A stretch of DNA of 64,000 bases from Tanypteryx hageni (Eukaryota; Arthropoda; Insecta; Odonata; Petaluridae): assembly GCA_028673005.1 (NCBI GenBank), contig CM054113.1, positions 71,000,500 to 71,064,499 of the forward strand, written 5' to 3'. This document shows positions 41,558 through 53,264 of this stretch, one piece after another (within the stretch, counting starts at the first letter, position 1; each line of letters begins with the position of its first letter). The position numbers were made by a program, and so were the translations under genes. A model generated the notes under the pieces. The model was not told where the DNA came from. It saw nothing but the letters and a program-made list of their open reading frames with translations, and searched no databases.

Positions 41558-44500
41558 ATGAGGACCGGCTGCCTCTTGGTCAGTGGAAGGTTTCGGCGGA
41601 CGTCGACGCACACGGATTGTTTATTTTTTCTTACTATCTTCCTTCTACAACTTCAATCCTTCGTAGAATCTTCTAGGGAAGTGACTATTTGGACGTACCT
41701 GCGACGCCTGAACTAGTATTATCGCGAACCTATCCATCTTTATTTTTTTAACTGTTCTGCTTTGTCTCATGCGATGGATTCGTTTGGAAGTGTGGCCGAA
41801 GTGCGACGAACGATCTCTACCGTTTTGGGTGAAGGTCGTTCCCTTGACTGGCGTTCTGAGCCGGTCACAGCTTCCCAACGATTCTATCGTCTAAATAATT
41901 CGTTTCGCAAACAGGTCTGAAGACGGTGGGGTGGCTGTCTAACGGCACTGCGTCACCATGGACTTGACAAATGACGGTCACGACGTAACCATGAGTATCG
42001 ACAGCAGTTTTTTAAAATGACGATTCTGCACAACACAGTCACGTTCTTTCTCTAACCTTCAAAACTCAGATCTTCTGTTTGTTCGACCCAATTTTAAGAT
42101 TTCATTTTTGCCAAGTTTCCATTTATCCCATCATTTATGTTTTTAGTTACTTCTAACAGCTCATTTGTTTTTCGTAACTCCTCAAACTCTTCGGACAATT
42201 TCCTTTTAATTTCATTCATTGATAACGCTTAAATTTCATTTTTTAACTTTCTTTGATAACCCTTATTTCCGTCATTAATGCTCCTTTCTGTTGATTATAT
42301 AATTTTGAAACGAATTATTTAATCTGCTCAGTCATTCACTTATTCGTATAAGTCGCAAGTTTTTTCATTAACCTCTTTTCACTCGTTGACATTGAATGAG
42401 TGAATATGAAATAACGATAAATCGTTATCGAAAAATCTACGAGAATTCGTACATTTATGTAAATTGCATAAATTCCGCCAAATTTTCAAGCGAATATTTT
42501 TCATTCCCATGCTAATTCAGTAACTTGAATCAGTTTATTATTTGTAACAACTTTCTTCACTCGGTCGTTTTTTCATATCCCTTAGATAACCGTCGAAATA
42601 ACTTTTTTGTCTCTCTGTTATTGTTCAGAAAGTACTTTTGACCATGTCCCGTACTTTAAATTCGTTTTTGCTGTCAAAAATTAGGTCCTTCCACTTTTTT
42701 TGAGGATAGAGATATTTTTTCACGTCTATTTGCCAAAAATGGGAGATTTTCCTCCTTTTTTTTAATTGTCCCCGAAATGAATGAATTGCCATTCTAGCTT
42801 TCACCTAGGAGCTCGCGAGGGCGTAATTATTCCGCGTTTCACTCCATTCCATTTCGTGCTGCAGAGTAGCAGTGAGCGGTCACGACTAAACCAGTTTCCC
42901 CAAATCGCGCGCGCATCTTTGAAGATCAGGGCCACGGTTCCATGTATATTTCGGCCGTTGAAGTCTCCTTGAAAACGTGTACCCCCGAAGATACAAACTT
43001 AATTATCCTAATTTATATCATTTTCGAAGCAATATAAATGCTGATGATGATCTTATCGAGTCAGCGTTATTCTCTTGCGTGACTAATTAATACAATTAAA
43101 AAATATGCATTCTAATAATTTTTATATTGAATTCCTTTTCGCCTTTCTTTGGAAATTTTACTAACCTAATCTTAACTTGGGTTCGATTACTCGAAAAGTA
43201 TCGGGAATCGTGCAACGGTGAATATCCATAGATCTATCTAAAAAATGTATAGGTTTGTTTACTTACCGCGGGATTTCTCTTCCAATCGATTCAACCCTGA
43301 TTAAAAGCAATTTATTATGAAATGGATGCTAAATAAATTTCGTTTATATCAATAAATTCATTTTGTATTCAAATCCTATTCCAGGTTACCCTAGGGGTGT
43401 TACTATGCGCCTTTGTAGTGAGTTATGCATTGGAACCACAAACACAGTAAGTATTTTTTTCATTCCCTTTTCTAATCGCTCTGTTGTAATATTAATGCAG
43501 CACATCCAGCTATTTCGTCATCTTTTTCAGGCCTTTTCGTATTTTTCTAAGTACTGCTCTCGAGTCGTATCGTCCAGAATGTTTAAAATTTTCTCATAAT
43601 TCAAAAATAGTTTAATTAGCAGTTTTTACATAATCGTTTATACAATTTAAAAATCTGAATAAACAATCTTTATATTGTATACAATCATTACAATTTCGTA
43701 TATTTATGTTTTTGAGTTGATTGATTCACCACGTTTTCAGTCATTTATAGTTACATTTTATGCCATATTTTCAAATTATTATTCATCAATAACCACTGAA
43801 AATCAGAAGAACTTGATTCATCTTTTAATGACCTCCTTCCATAATCGACTCTATGAAAAATAAATAAACTCCGTTGAAGTCCGTTGAATATTAGAATGAA
43901 ACGAAACGAATTTCGCCTTTCAAAGGCACATGACGGTACTTTTTAAGGCGACAACCGTTTTTCATTTACATAAGCAATATTTTCAAAAAGCAATGTTTGT
44001 TTTGCATCATTGATCAAATCTACAGATTTACTCTCTCTATATTAAAATTGCTTATAGTCTAATATCAAGTTAAACATTTTTAAAATTTGTAAGAGTGGAT
44101 TATTTTGGGAATTATATCTTAAATGTAAACTATGAACTAATTTCTACTTCTTTACTAAACTAAATATTCTTTATCATAATTTAATTAAACTGAGTAGTTT
44201 CTTCAAAGGGAAAATTTAACTAACAAAATACTTTTTTAGAATCATTACCTCCTTTCGCCCCATTATTTTATTTTTTCCATGTTAAATGGAGACGTGCTCA
44301 ATTTCTATTTTTTCTTGAGGCACATATTTTAATATATTATTAGTTCCGTATGGTTATATATTATTTCTTTATTTTTGTTATAAAAATAATATGGCCTTTT
44401 TGTTAAATGCTAAGCATATAGTTCTTAAATTAACAGCACACTGATAGTGAATTCTAAGAGTATAAAGAACGACGTGGATTTTATTATTTTTAACCTATAT

Positions 44501-46647
44501 GTGCTGCGAATATTACAATTTCACCTCATTCTATTTTACTCCGCATTAAAATTTAGTTTTCATAAAACAAAATTCTTTAGATATGCTAAAAATGGATTTA
44601 ATTGTATAACTTAAAACATTATTTTTCAAGCTACTGATTTTTTAATTAGGAAAATTTCCCAAAATGAACTTTTGATAATTTTACAATTATCACAGGTAAT
44701 ATATTTATCTGTATACACGGGATCGGATTAAGAGGCTCATGGGTTCCACGCACAGCCCGTTTAAGGCCCCATCCATATCGTAAATTTGTAAAAAGTAACA
44801 GATTATTGCAAGTTTTGTGATCTGTGCTGCAACGCTTGGAAAGGGTTTTGGCGAGACGAGACGAGATATGGTCAACCCAATGTGGGCCCCTAGTCCTCTG
44901 GGCTCTGCGCAATTGCGTGTTTGTGTACCGCTTAATCCAGCCCTGTGTATTCATGAATTTTCCAAATTCGAATTGGACTAAATCTATTTCTAAAATGTAT
45001 GTATCATATTTTTTCAAAGTGTACCAATGTTTTACAGTGACTAATAGCTGAAAGATAAAAGGTGGATTTGAATTTTAATGTGTCATCAACTTGACGAATT
45101 ATATTTATAATTGAATCTGGTTTAATTAAATCGGATTTTAATACATTGGCGTATATATTAAAATTGTGGGTTGAATATTAGGTTTATGAAGTTTTAAAAA
45201 ATACTTCGAGATAATAAGAGATGTCGACTATTTTGAACTAGAACTCATATAGTAACATGGTCCAAATTTTTTTTAATGATAACAATCTACGCTTTTACTC
45301 TACCGTTGCATTATTTTTTTAAATGCATAGTCGGCGGAAATTTTACGCTTGCAGCCCATTATGTACTGTTTAAGGCAGAGGATTCTACCCATTAATCATT
45401 GAGGTTGAAAAAATACATGTTCAGCGTTTTTTATCAACAGTGTATACATAAGTTTAATGAGTTGCTTCATCAGCTAATGATCAAAGGATCCTCTTATTTA
45501 TCTTGACCCTTAGTCGATTTATTTATTCGGTGTTTTTAGAGATCAATCGTCAGCGTGAATTCACTCTGAAATGAACGCCTGTCGTTCGAAAAAAGGACTC
45601 CGAAAAATTCCTCCAAAAATTTTTTCTCTTCCACCATAAAGGCTGACTGCCGCTCGGCCTGAGGAACAGCAGCTGCAGTCGGACGCAGATCAGCAACCGG
45701 CTGAGACGCAGAAAGACCCACAGATACAATCCCGTATTGGTTACGACGAGCACTATGACGATCACGATCACCACCATCACCATGAACCGGAGGGCTACTG
45801 GAAGAAGAAGCTGATCTGGAAACCGGATTGGCAAAAGATCTGGAAGCCCGGAAAGAAAGTCATCTGGAAGCCGGCATGGAAGAAGATCTGGAAGCCTATC
45901 TGGAAGGAAGTGTGGAAACCGGTTTGGAAAGAGATCTGGAAAGTCGAATGGAAGAAGCTTTGGAAACCTGTACTCGTCAAGGTCTGGGTACCCGGAGAAA
46001 AATCCCACGGGGTAGATGACCACGGATGGGAATATACCTCCCATGGACTCTGGAAGAAAAAGCTCATCTGGAAACCGTATTGGAAGAAGATCTGGAAGCC
46101 CGCATCGAAGCTCGTCTGGGTCAAGGACAAGAAACTTGCCTGGAAGGAGGCTTGGAAGAAAATCTGGGTTCCAGCATGGAAGAAGATCTGGGTCCCGGCA
46201 TGGAAGAAGATCTGGAAGCCAGTCTGGATTTCCGAGTGGATCCTGATCCAAAAGCACCACCCTCCTCCCTCTGAAGAGATCCACCACGGCTGGGAAGAAC
46301 CGCATCACGGCTGGGACCGCAAGGACGCCGATAAGGCTGCAGACTCTGCCGTGGCCCAAAGTGAAAACCAGCAGAGTGTGGTGTTTCCGAACGAGCACCT
46401 CACGCCTCCTCACGCCCTCTTGCCGGACACCAGGAGGAGGAGCTGGACCTTCCCAGAAACACCTCAGCAGCCAGAACAGCAGCAGCAGCCGGAACAGCAG
46501 CAGATGGCATTAGAACAGCAGCCTAGGTACCAAAGGTCTCTAGATCAGCAGGTGTCGACCGTTTTGTGGCCCGGTCCTGTAGTGTCGGCTGCGGGGACCG
46601 ATCCTGAGCCCACTGCAGAACAGTCACAGCTGCAGGCGGAGCAGTGA
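41558..46647 (+). CDS. Secreted Trp/Lys-repeat (WK-rich) structural protein, gene 1; exons 41558-41578, 43385-43446, 45642-46647
   Basis: Three coding exons join in frame to about 362 codons. Exon 1 gives 7 codons (starting MRTGCLL) and ends before GTCAGT. Exon 2 lies between an AG acceptor and GTAAGT. Exon 3 begins with one base that completes a CAG codon, and TGA is at 46645. Residues 1-22 form a signal peptide ending VVSYA. Next come a Gln/Glu-rich stretch and a His-rich run (about 69-75). W-K block 1 (about 81-145) and block 2 (about 165-230) each hold 14 Trp in patterns such as WKKIWKPVW and WVPAW; both open with WKKKLIWKP. A Gln-rich segment (about 302-325) precedes the acidic end. No catalytic motif is visible. 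The periodic W/K pattern, His and Gln content and secretion signal suggest an extracellular matrix or cuticle protein; that role is inferred. The gene 2 paralogue shares intron phases. The exon 3 reading frame is very secure; the two small exons rest on splice-site and phase agreement. Confidence 0.82.
44718..44945. mobile_element. Non-autonomous hAT-like element in intron 2 of WK gene 1
   Basis: The left end CGGGATCGGATTAAG and the right end CTTAATCCAGCCCTG are inverted repeats with the A of an original CAGGG lost on the left. The flanks TGTATACA (44710-44717) and TGTATTCA (44946-44953) agree at 7 of 8. Length is 228 bases. It lies between exons 2 and 3 of the gene. Confidence 0.75.
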
Positions 46648-46701
46648 TCCCCCGCATCTACCGTGAAAAAGGCCTATAATACATAGGAGGACTTTCTCTG
46701 C

Positions 46702-46724
46702 GTATATATATATATATATATATC
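46702..46724. repeat. (TA)n microsatellite in the 3' UTR of WK gene 1
   Basis: TA repeats start 55 bases past the stop codon and would be transcribed if the polyadenylation site at 47244 is used. Confidence 0.9.
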
Positions 46725-47243
46725 TCTACCGAAACGGAGTGTTATCTTCGACCGAGTCGCTCTCCCATCCGTCGTACCCCTGATACATTATCCCCTCGAC
46801 CGTTGAGTGCCTATCGTTTCCGCTTACTTTCCGACCCCAAGGAGCCGGAACGATAAGCTGGAATTCTAGCACGAAAATAAGAAGATTTGTTTTTTTACGT
46901 GCTTTAAACCAAAAAATGACAAACAGTTCGGCTGTTAGTTTCACTGAAATGAAATACAAAATTTGTTTCCCTAAAAAGTTACCAAAAAGAAGAAAACTTG
47001 GCATAGGACTCGTAATACTACCGTTTAATATTGTCCTCGCGCCTTGATGGTCGCGACTTGTACATACCCGCCCGACTTCTTCGAGTACAAATATTTTTTG
47101 TATCATTTCCATTTCCCCTCGCTGATCGTTTCACATTGTTAATTCTTTTTGTATGTTTGGGCATCTTGCCGAATCTTATTTTGTTGAATGTATGCATGGG
47201 CGCCATTTTACGCGCCTATTTCAGCATTAATGTCGACTTCGTC

Positions 47244-47249
47244 AATAAA
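47244..47249 (+). terminator. Likely polyadenylation signal of WK gene 1
   Basis: AATAAA is followed directly by a GT-rich stretch (tgtttttatgta). It would give a 3' UTR of about 620 bases that includes the TA microsatellite at 46702-46724. No closer canonical signal was seen after the stop at 46647. Confidence 0.5.
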
Positions 47250-49855
47250 TGTTTTTATGTATATATATAATTAAGAATTTTTATTTTTAATTCGCTTTAA
47301 GAACATCTACTGATAAGTTCACAAAACAAACTGCTATTGTTCTACATGGCGATGTTATTTCCTTGTTGAAAAGGATTAATGCTTAACAACAAATATACAA
47401 GATCTTGAAAATATTTCAAGTGGTATGATGAAAATGATTATAGCATATCTCATATAATAGCTGATCCATGTCGATTGTTATCTCTATGGCTTGAATGAAT
47501 GCCATTCATATAGCTATCTGTTCGCATGAATAGTTTACATTTCAAGTTATTGCAAATTTTCGTCGCAACATGATGTTATACCTATATTTCAAGTGTGATC
47601 GTGTAACTACTCTCCACTGAAGGTTTACAACGTTTATATACTAAATGAAATTTATAGGTTAACGCTTAGCTTGTAAAAGCGATTGTTATTATCTGATCAT
47701 TAACATAGAAATTTGAGATATAAAGTGGAAAAGGGCATCACTGAAAATATTGGGCGATCCCGATATTAATCTTAAACAAATTCGATTACTTGAATAAAAT
47801 TTTCTCAGAGATTTAACTTAAAAGTGCCCTTGTTATTTATGTTTTATTCTTTGCAGAACAATGCGTTGGAATAGACCTAAATTAGCATTGTTTTTATTTA
47901 ATATGCCACGATGATCGACTTTGCCCTTGAATATCAAAGTGGCCTTTTCTCCTCAGTTAACTTTCTATGACGTATATCTGTAAATAAACTTTTAAAACTA
48001 TAATCTTACGGTAACCGATTCAGCTTGAATGATTCCCGAACCGAAAGATTTTACTTATTTTCAATCACCTTTACTCCAGATGCGGCTTATGTATACCTAC
48101 AAGTTACAATCCATTGGAAATCCGGTATATAAAATTAGAAAATCTACGTGCGAACAGAGATCTTCGTAAAGGCCGTGCAGCGGGGATGTCATAAGCCGTC
48201 ACTATTCCGTGCAGTGCACATCCCTCAGAATCTTCCCCTTCCCTCCCCTCCCGAACCCCCACCAACTTTCCAATCTCAACCCTTTCAACTCTTCCTCATC
48301 GCGTTCTATTGACTTCAATGAGGCTGTGCATACGTGCACGGCGAGCGATAGTTGGGCCTGCGTCGGTGGCGCTGCGATCCACGATGAAAGCGGTGAACTT
48401 AACCCGCTCTTCGCACATCTCCATAACACCCACGGAATTCCCGTCTGGGAGAAAGCTGCAACACAACCCGGAGATCCCCGCAAAACTTTTTTTTCTTTCT
48501 TTCCTCCTCTTTCTCTTTCACTCCTAGTTTCCAAAACTGTCGAATAAAGTGTGGGAGAAGATCGGGAGAGAGAGAGTTTTGAGCCATGCGTTATTTTTTC
48601 CGGAGCTTGCAACACTATACCCTCCCTTCCTCTGTATCCCTCCTTCGCGGATCTGGAAAGCTTTGCGTAGGAAGAGAGAGAGAGAGACAGACAGACAAAC
48701 GACTTTATTTAGGGCGAAATTGAGACAATATAGAGAGAGGGAAGAGGTGTTTTCGGAAGATGAGTACAAATAAAAGTCGTTTTACTTTCAGAAATCGCCA
48801 CCGTTTCTCCTCATAAAAGAGTGGGAGGAGTTGTGCACGGGATGGGAGAGAAATGGGAGTAAGCTAGGGTTATTTTTTTGTTAACGGAAGCGAAAATCCG
48901 CCTCCATCCCACCCTACCTCATATCCCTGCGTGCTCCCTCTTTCTCTCCCCTCCGTTTCACCTCCCTCCCCTCGACCTTCTCCACCCACCCACTCCCCCA
49001 TCTGCATCCATTTACGTTCATGGTCGATTTCCACCGCCCCTTCCCCATCCCCCCCCCCTCTGGACGCCCAAACGTTCATCACTTTCTCCCTTTACCGCCA
49101 GGCCTTTCCCGCCTAAAAAAACGTTATAATATCGCTGTCGTGACGTGATAGGGAGGGGAGGACGAGGGGCGGAAGGGGAAAGAGAGGGGGGAAAATGACG
49201 ACCTTCCGTCCAAAAAGAGCTCTCCGGGTACGGGCGAGAGATTCAGCCTGGCCGTGCATGCGAGCGTGTTGTGGTCGAAAAGTCATTCCTCCCAACTTTT
49301 GAACCTGTTCTTATTTTATATATACATTTCTACTATGTTTTTTTTTACCTTACCGCGTGCCAACCTCCTCCCACGGAGTAAAAGGTCCTTGGCCTTGCCA
49401 GGTCACTACCTTAAGACTTCCACCCCACTCCCAACTCGAGAACTCTCTCCCGTTCCCCCATCTACCTTCACCACTGACCTACATTTTCTTCCTACGGTCA
49501 TCTCCTCTCTTTCTCTCTCTTCCCTTTCTCTGCCTCTCGCTCCCCTTCGAGAACTCCCTCCTCTCTCCCTCTCTCTCCACTGCACATACGGTCTCATTGT
49601 CATGCTCGCCCATGCCCTCGAGTAGCCCGTGATTAAGGAATAGACGGAGGGAGAGACGGTGGGAAGAGTGCGAGGAGATGGGCGGGAGAGAGAGGAGGAG
49701 GGTAGGAAAAAGCAGGGAACTGGCTGATTAAAGCGAGGGTTTTAGAGGGATGGGTTTCGAAAGGACGGTGGTGCAGGATCAAAACCAAGTGGTCTTGTTT
49801 GTGTGTTGCGGAGATGACAGTGAAAGCCCTCCCGAGTTCGCACTGATCTGATACA

Positions 49856-49876
49856 GAGAGAGAGAGAGAGAGAGAT
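49856..49876. repeat. (GA)n microsatellite
   Basis: GA dinucleotides inside a longer purine-rich stretch (49630-49930). Confidence 0.9.
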
Positions 49877-50518
49877 GCGAGAGAGGGGGATGAAGGAAGG
49901 AGGGAAGAGGGAAGGAGTCCATTCCACGAGCAACCACTCTCTCATTATCGTATTTCCGTCACGTACGCCTCGACGCAAACTCCGATCGGTTTTTGTACGA
50001 CTCGACTTTTGTCCTCTTCTTTATCTAGGGAGATAAAAGTCTGAAGGTAGATACTCGAAAGGGAGCGAGATAATTTTTCTTTTTAGACTCGTTTTCTCGT
50101 TTTATCCGGATTTTTTGTTCGTCCATTGGTGTGGTATCTGTAGAGGAGATGTGTTACTGTGATTACGCGGACAATTTTATGCCTCATCACGAGTTGGCAA
50201 GTGTATCGCGGAGGCTACCGAAAAATGTTACCGTTGTTTTGTCGAGTCGAATTTCGATAAGGCGCCTGATAATATTTTCGCGTAAGTCGACGCATATGTT
50301 GCGTTCGGTTAATTGCTCTCAACTTCATTTTCCGCTTGATTTATCATCACTAAATATTAATTTGGTCATCAGCCTTAACTTTACTGTTTAGTTAGTACTT
50401 TTATTGACAGAAAATAATTAATCTGGTATATGGATATTTTAAGAAAATTAAAAATTACATTATTAATTTATATCTATTTATTTCTAGGATTTTACTTTTT
50501 GGATACAATAGTTCTAAT

Positions 50519-50542
50519 TATATATATATATATATATATATA
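50519..50542. repeat. (TA)n microsatellite
   Basis: TA dinucleotides over about 24 bases. Confidence 0.9.
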
Positions 50543-50946
50543 AAGAGGAAATGCAAATAATTGCAGTAGGATCTACATCGGTATAAATAAATCCAGTGGA
50601 CACTTTCTCTCAAGCTGGAGATTCACCGAGAGTGGTAGGCTGGAAATATGAGGTGTTAAGCTTTATCGGATATAGTCCTTCTTCAGCGAAAGAGAGAACA
50701 CGCATGAAACATATTAGCACTAGCAAATACAATCACTAACTCCCTTACCTTGGAATCGGAAGGCAAATATTCTACCACTAGCGCTGAATGATATCATAGG
50801 AGCGTTCTTCAAAATAATCTTCAGAATCTTAAAGCTTTTCCTCGAGTAATTATAGATTTAAATTCATAATTTATTTTTTTAAACAGTGATTTTTCTTTGA
50901 ATTATAGGATACTAAGACAGAATGTTCTTCCACAGGCAGCGACAAA

Positions 50947-51754
50947 TCTTTTATATATAATTACTCAATGTCTGTTCGTCCGTCTGTCTGTCCGTCTCTC
51001 CTTTTATCTCTTGAACAGTTTTTCATAGAGAAATGCTGTAAACGCCATTTTGCTTCTGCAACTAGGAGACCTTAGGAAAACTATTTTCGTTTACGGAGGT
51101 GTTCCAGGTTCGACTCCAGGAGGCAATTATATTTTCCCATATGTTTACACAGGAGTTTCGATTTTTCAAGGTGCAAGGTTTATCTCCTTCATTCATTAAA
51201 ATACGTAAATATGAACCGAATTTCTCCGTTAAGACTATAAAATAAATTATTCTTGCGATGTTCAGATGTTACACGGAAGGATTGGTCAGAAATACGCATT
51301 TCTTTTCGAAATTTTATAGCTTTTTAGTTCTCTTTACGGGTGTTGCCTAGGCGACCCGCATCGTTGCCTCCAATTGAATTAGTGTCTATTAAGCCTTCAA
51401 ATAGACGAAAGAATTGCATTATTCACTTCGCGGTTTTTATGAACCATCAGAATTATAGTTGTAGCAACGTCAAACTTAATAGATTGTAACGTTGATGATT
51501 GCAGATTATTATTATTCAGTAAACTGTGTAGACTATGATACTTTTTAAAGATAGACCAAAATTTTAAAATTATTTATTTATTCCAATGCTACCTTTTTTG
51601 TAAGGGAGAAGCGATTACAATTTCACATATAAATTATAAAAACAAACATGCAAAATGTCATTTGACTAATTTTATAAGAAGAAATGGGCTATTGTTACTT
51701 TTAAACATGCAGATTTTTGGCAGACTTCGCAAAAGTTTTTGCGGGTACCTCTAG
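50947..51754 (+). mobile_element. Non-autonomous Helitron-like element
   Basis: It starts TCTTTTATATATAATTACTC and ends CTAG at 51751-51754. The hairpin CGCAAAAGTTTTTGCG ends 7 bases before CTAG. It sits between A (51... left flank a at 50946) and T (51755), as Helitrons insert between A and T. The (TGTC/CGTC)n stretch near the 5' end is common in such elements. Length is 808 bases with no Rep/helicase. Confidence 0.75.
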
Positions 51755-53264
51755 TTCATTTTAAATCGACTTACGAGAATTAATTCTATCAATGAAATAA
51801 ATCAATTAGGAAAACTTAAATTAACAAGTTACATTTGTTGCAGTAAAAAATGTTTTAATGTTTACGTTATTCTCATAACTCAATAGAGAATTATCGAGCT
51901 CTCCGTATGGCTTAAAGCAAATTGACAAACTGGCTCACCGATAGCCATGAAATGGTTAAATACCAGATCCGCATGTTGGCTAAATAACAGCTGTCATCAG
52001 CGTTTATTCGCCGATATAGTCTTTCCTAAACTTTACTATATAGTTTTCTCAACCTTTTATTAATGGACATTACTGCCATAATTTTAGCTCTTAACATTTA
52101 TTTAGTACAATAAAAGATTATTAGAGCCCCAAAGTTGCATATAATAATTATATTACGTATAGCTATCATGAATTATATATAATTTCCTGCATATAATACA
52201 TTCAATTCATATTCCTTGACATATGGTTTATAGCTATAAAATTTTTCACAATATTTTCACGAATCAATTTCAATTTCTAAACCTCTGTTCCAGAAGTTTC
52301 GCCACTTGAGACACCGGGATAAACATTTTGTTTTCCTGAATTTCGTCATCTTATGCGAACTGTCATACCACTCCAAAACGCCTAAGCTTAATTACAGGAA
52401 TTAAACGAAAGTGTCTTAAAGTCTCGAAGCGAGCCTGGAGCTTGAATATCATTATGGAGAAACTTGTTGCCTTGGCGCTCCTTAGAAGTCTTGTTTAGGA
52501 AAGTGGGTTAACAGGTTCCTGACCCTTACTACGCTTTTTCCCACGGATCCAAATTCTTTCCCTCATTCAACCCCCAACACCCTGCAACGACCGTGAACTC
52601 CACATATAGCGAGTTGGCTGTTACTCAACCCCCTCTAAACGATGTCCTTGTTTGCTTTTCGGAGCAATGCAGGACAAGTGAATGACATTACCCCAAAAAA
52701 ATTGGAAAGCGCATTTGCGCCAGTCTCGAAATTATCTCGCGGGCGCAAAAAAATAAATAAATAGAAAGAACGGAACCGTCTCGAGTTCGAAAATATTTGG
52801 CAGTCCCTTGAGGAGGGAACGGTATACGTTACCAAGGAGTTACATGGATTTCCATTGTTGAACTGGGGGGGAGATGGGATGAGGTACGTGTCCTGGCTTT
52901 TGAGCGACATTGGTGGAGCGGCACAAGCGCTGTATGCGCGACACACGAGATTGCTTCGTGAAAGCAGTAGTTGGCCGTCGAAGAGATGCATGCGGAAAAA
53001 TAAAACGCGAAATGTCTCGAACTGGAAGACCTAATACAGTCTTGTTAGGAAAAGAGAGAGAGAGAGAACTCTGTCCTTTGGAAGACGGTATAGCAAGCGA
53101 TACGATAGCGAGCCATTAATACCGATTTATATTCATGACAGTGTCTTTGGTTATGAATACAATTTGGTAACATCGACGATCCGATTAGATATTCTGGCAC
53201 TCAAATGATTCCGAGACTAGAGCAGTAAATTTAGTGTTTTTATATTCATAGATTCTTATCTTTT
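51755..53264. other. Intergenic, nothing recognised
   Basis: AT-rich to about 52.3 kb, then moderate GC with short ORFs lacking family features; a (GA)n tract is at 53053-53067. Confidence 0.55.

Larger units (their letters stand above)
47250..50946. other. Intergenic, purine/pyrimidine-biased GC-rich island at 48.2-50.1 kb
   Basis: After 0.9 kb of AT-rich DNA, the island alternates C/T-rich (48.2-48.5, 48.9-49.1, 49.4-49.6 kb) and G/A-rich (48.55-48.75, 49.15, 49.63-49.93 kb) segments. A TATATAAA lies at 48124, but no attached coding exon could be found. Confidence 0.5.

Noticed and set aside
40948..41613. 221-codon minus-strand ORF at the WK gene 1 promoter
   Set aside because: Low-complexity Arg/Ser/Pro/Gly composition in a GC-rich island, overlapping open frames on both strands, no domain.
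45550..46413. 287-codon minus-strand ORF opposite WK gene 1 exon 3
   Set aside because: It is the mirror of the W-K repeat array (repeated DLLPxxxPD), with no signal peptide of its own; the plus strand has promoter, splice phases and a paralogue.
51107..51117. Perfect B-box word GGTTCGACTCC inside the Helitron-like element
   Set aside because: Flanks do not pair as a T arm and no A box is present, so it is not a tRNA or SINE head.
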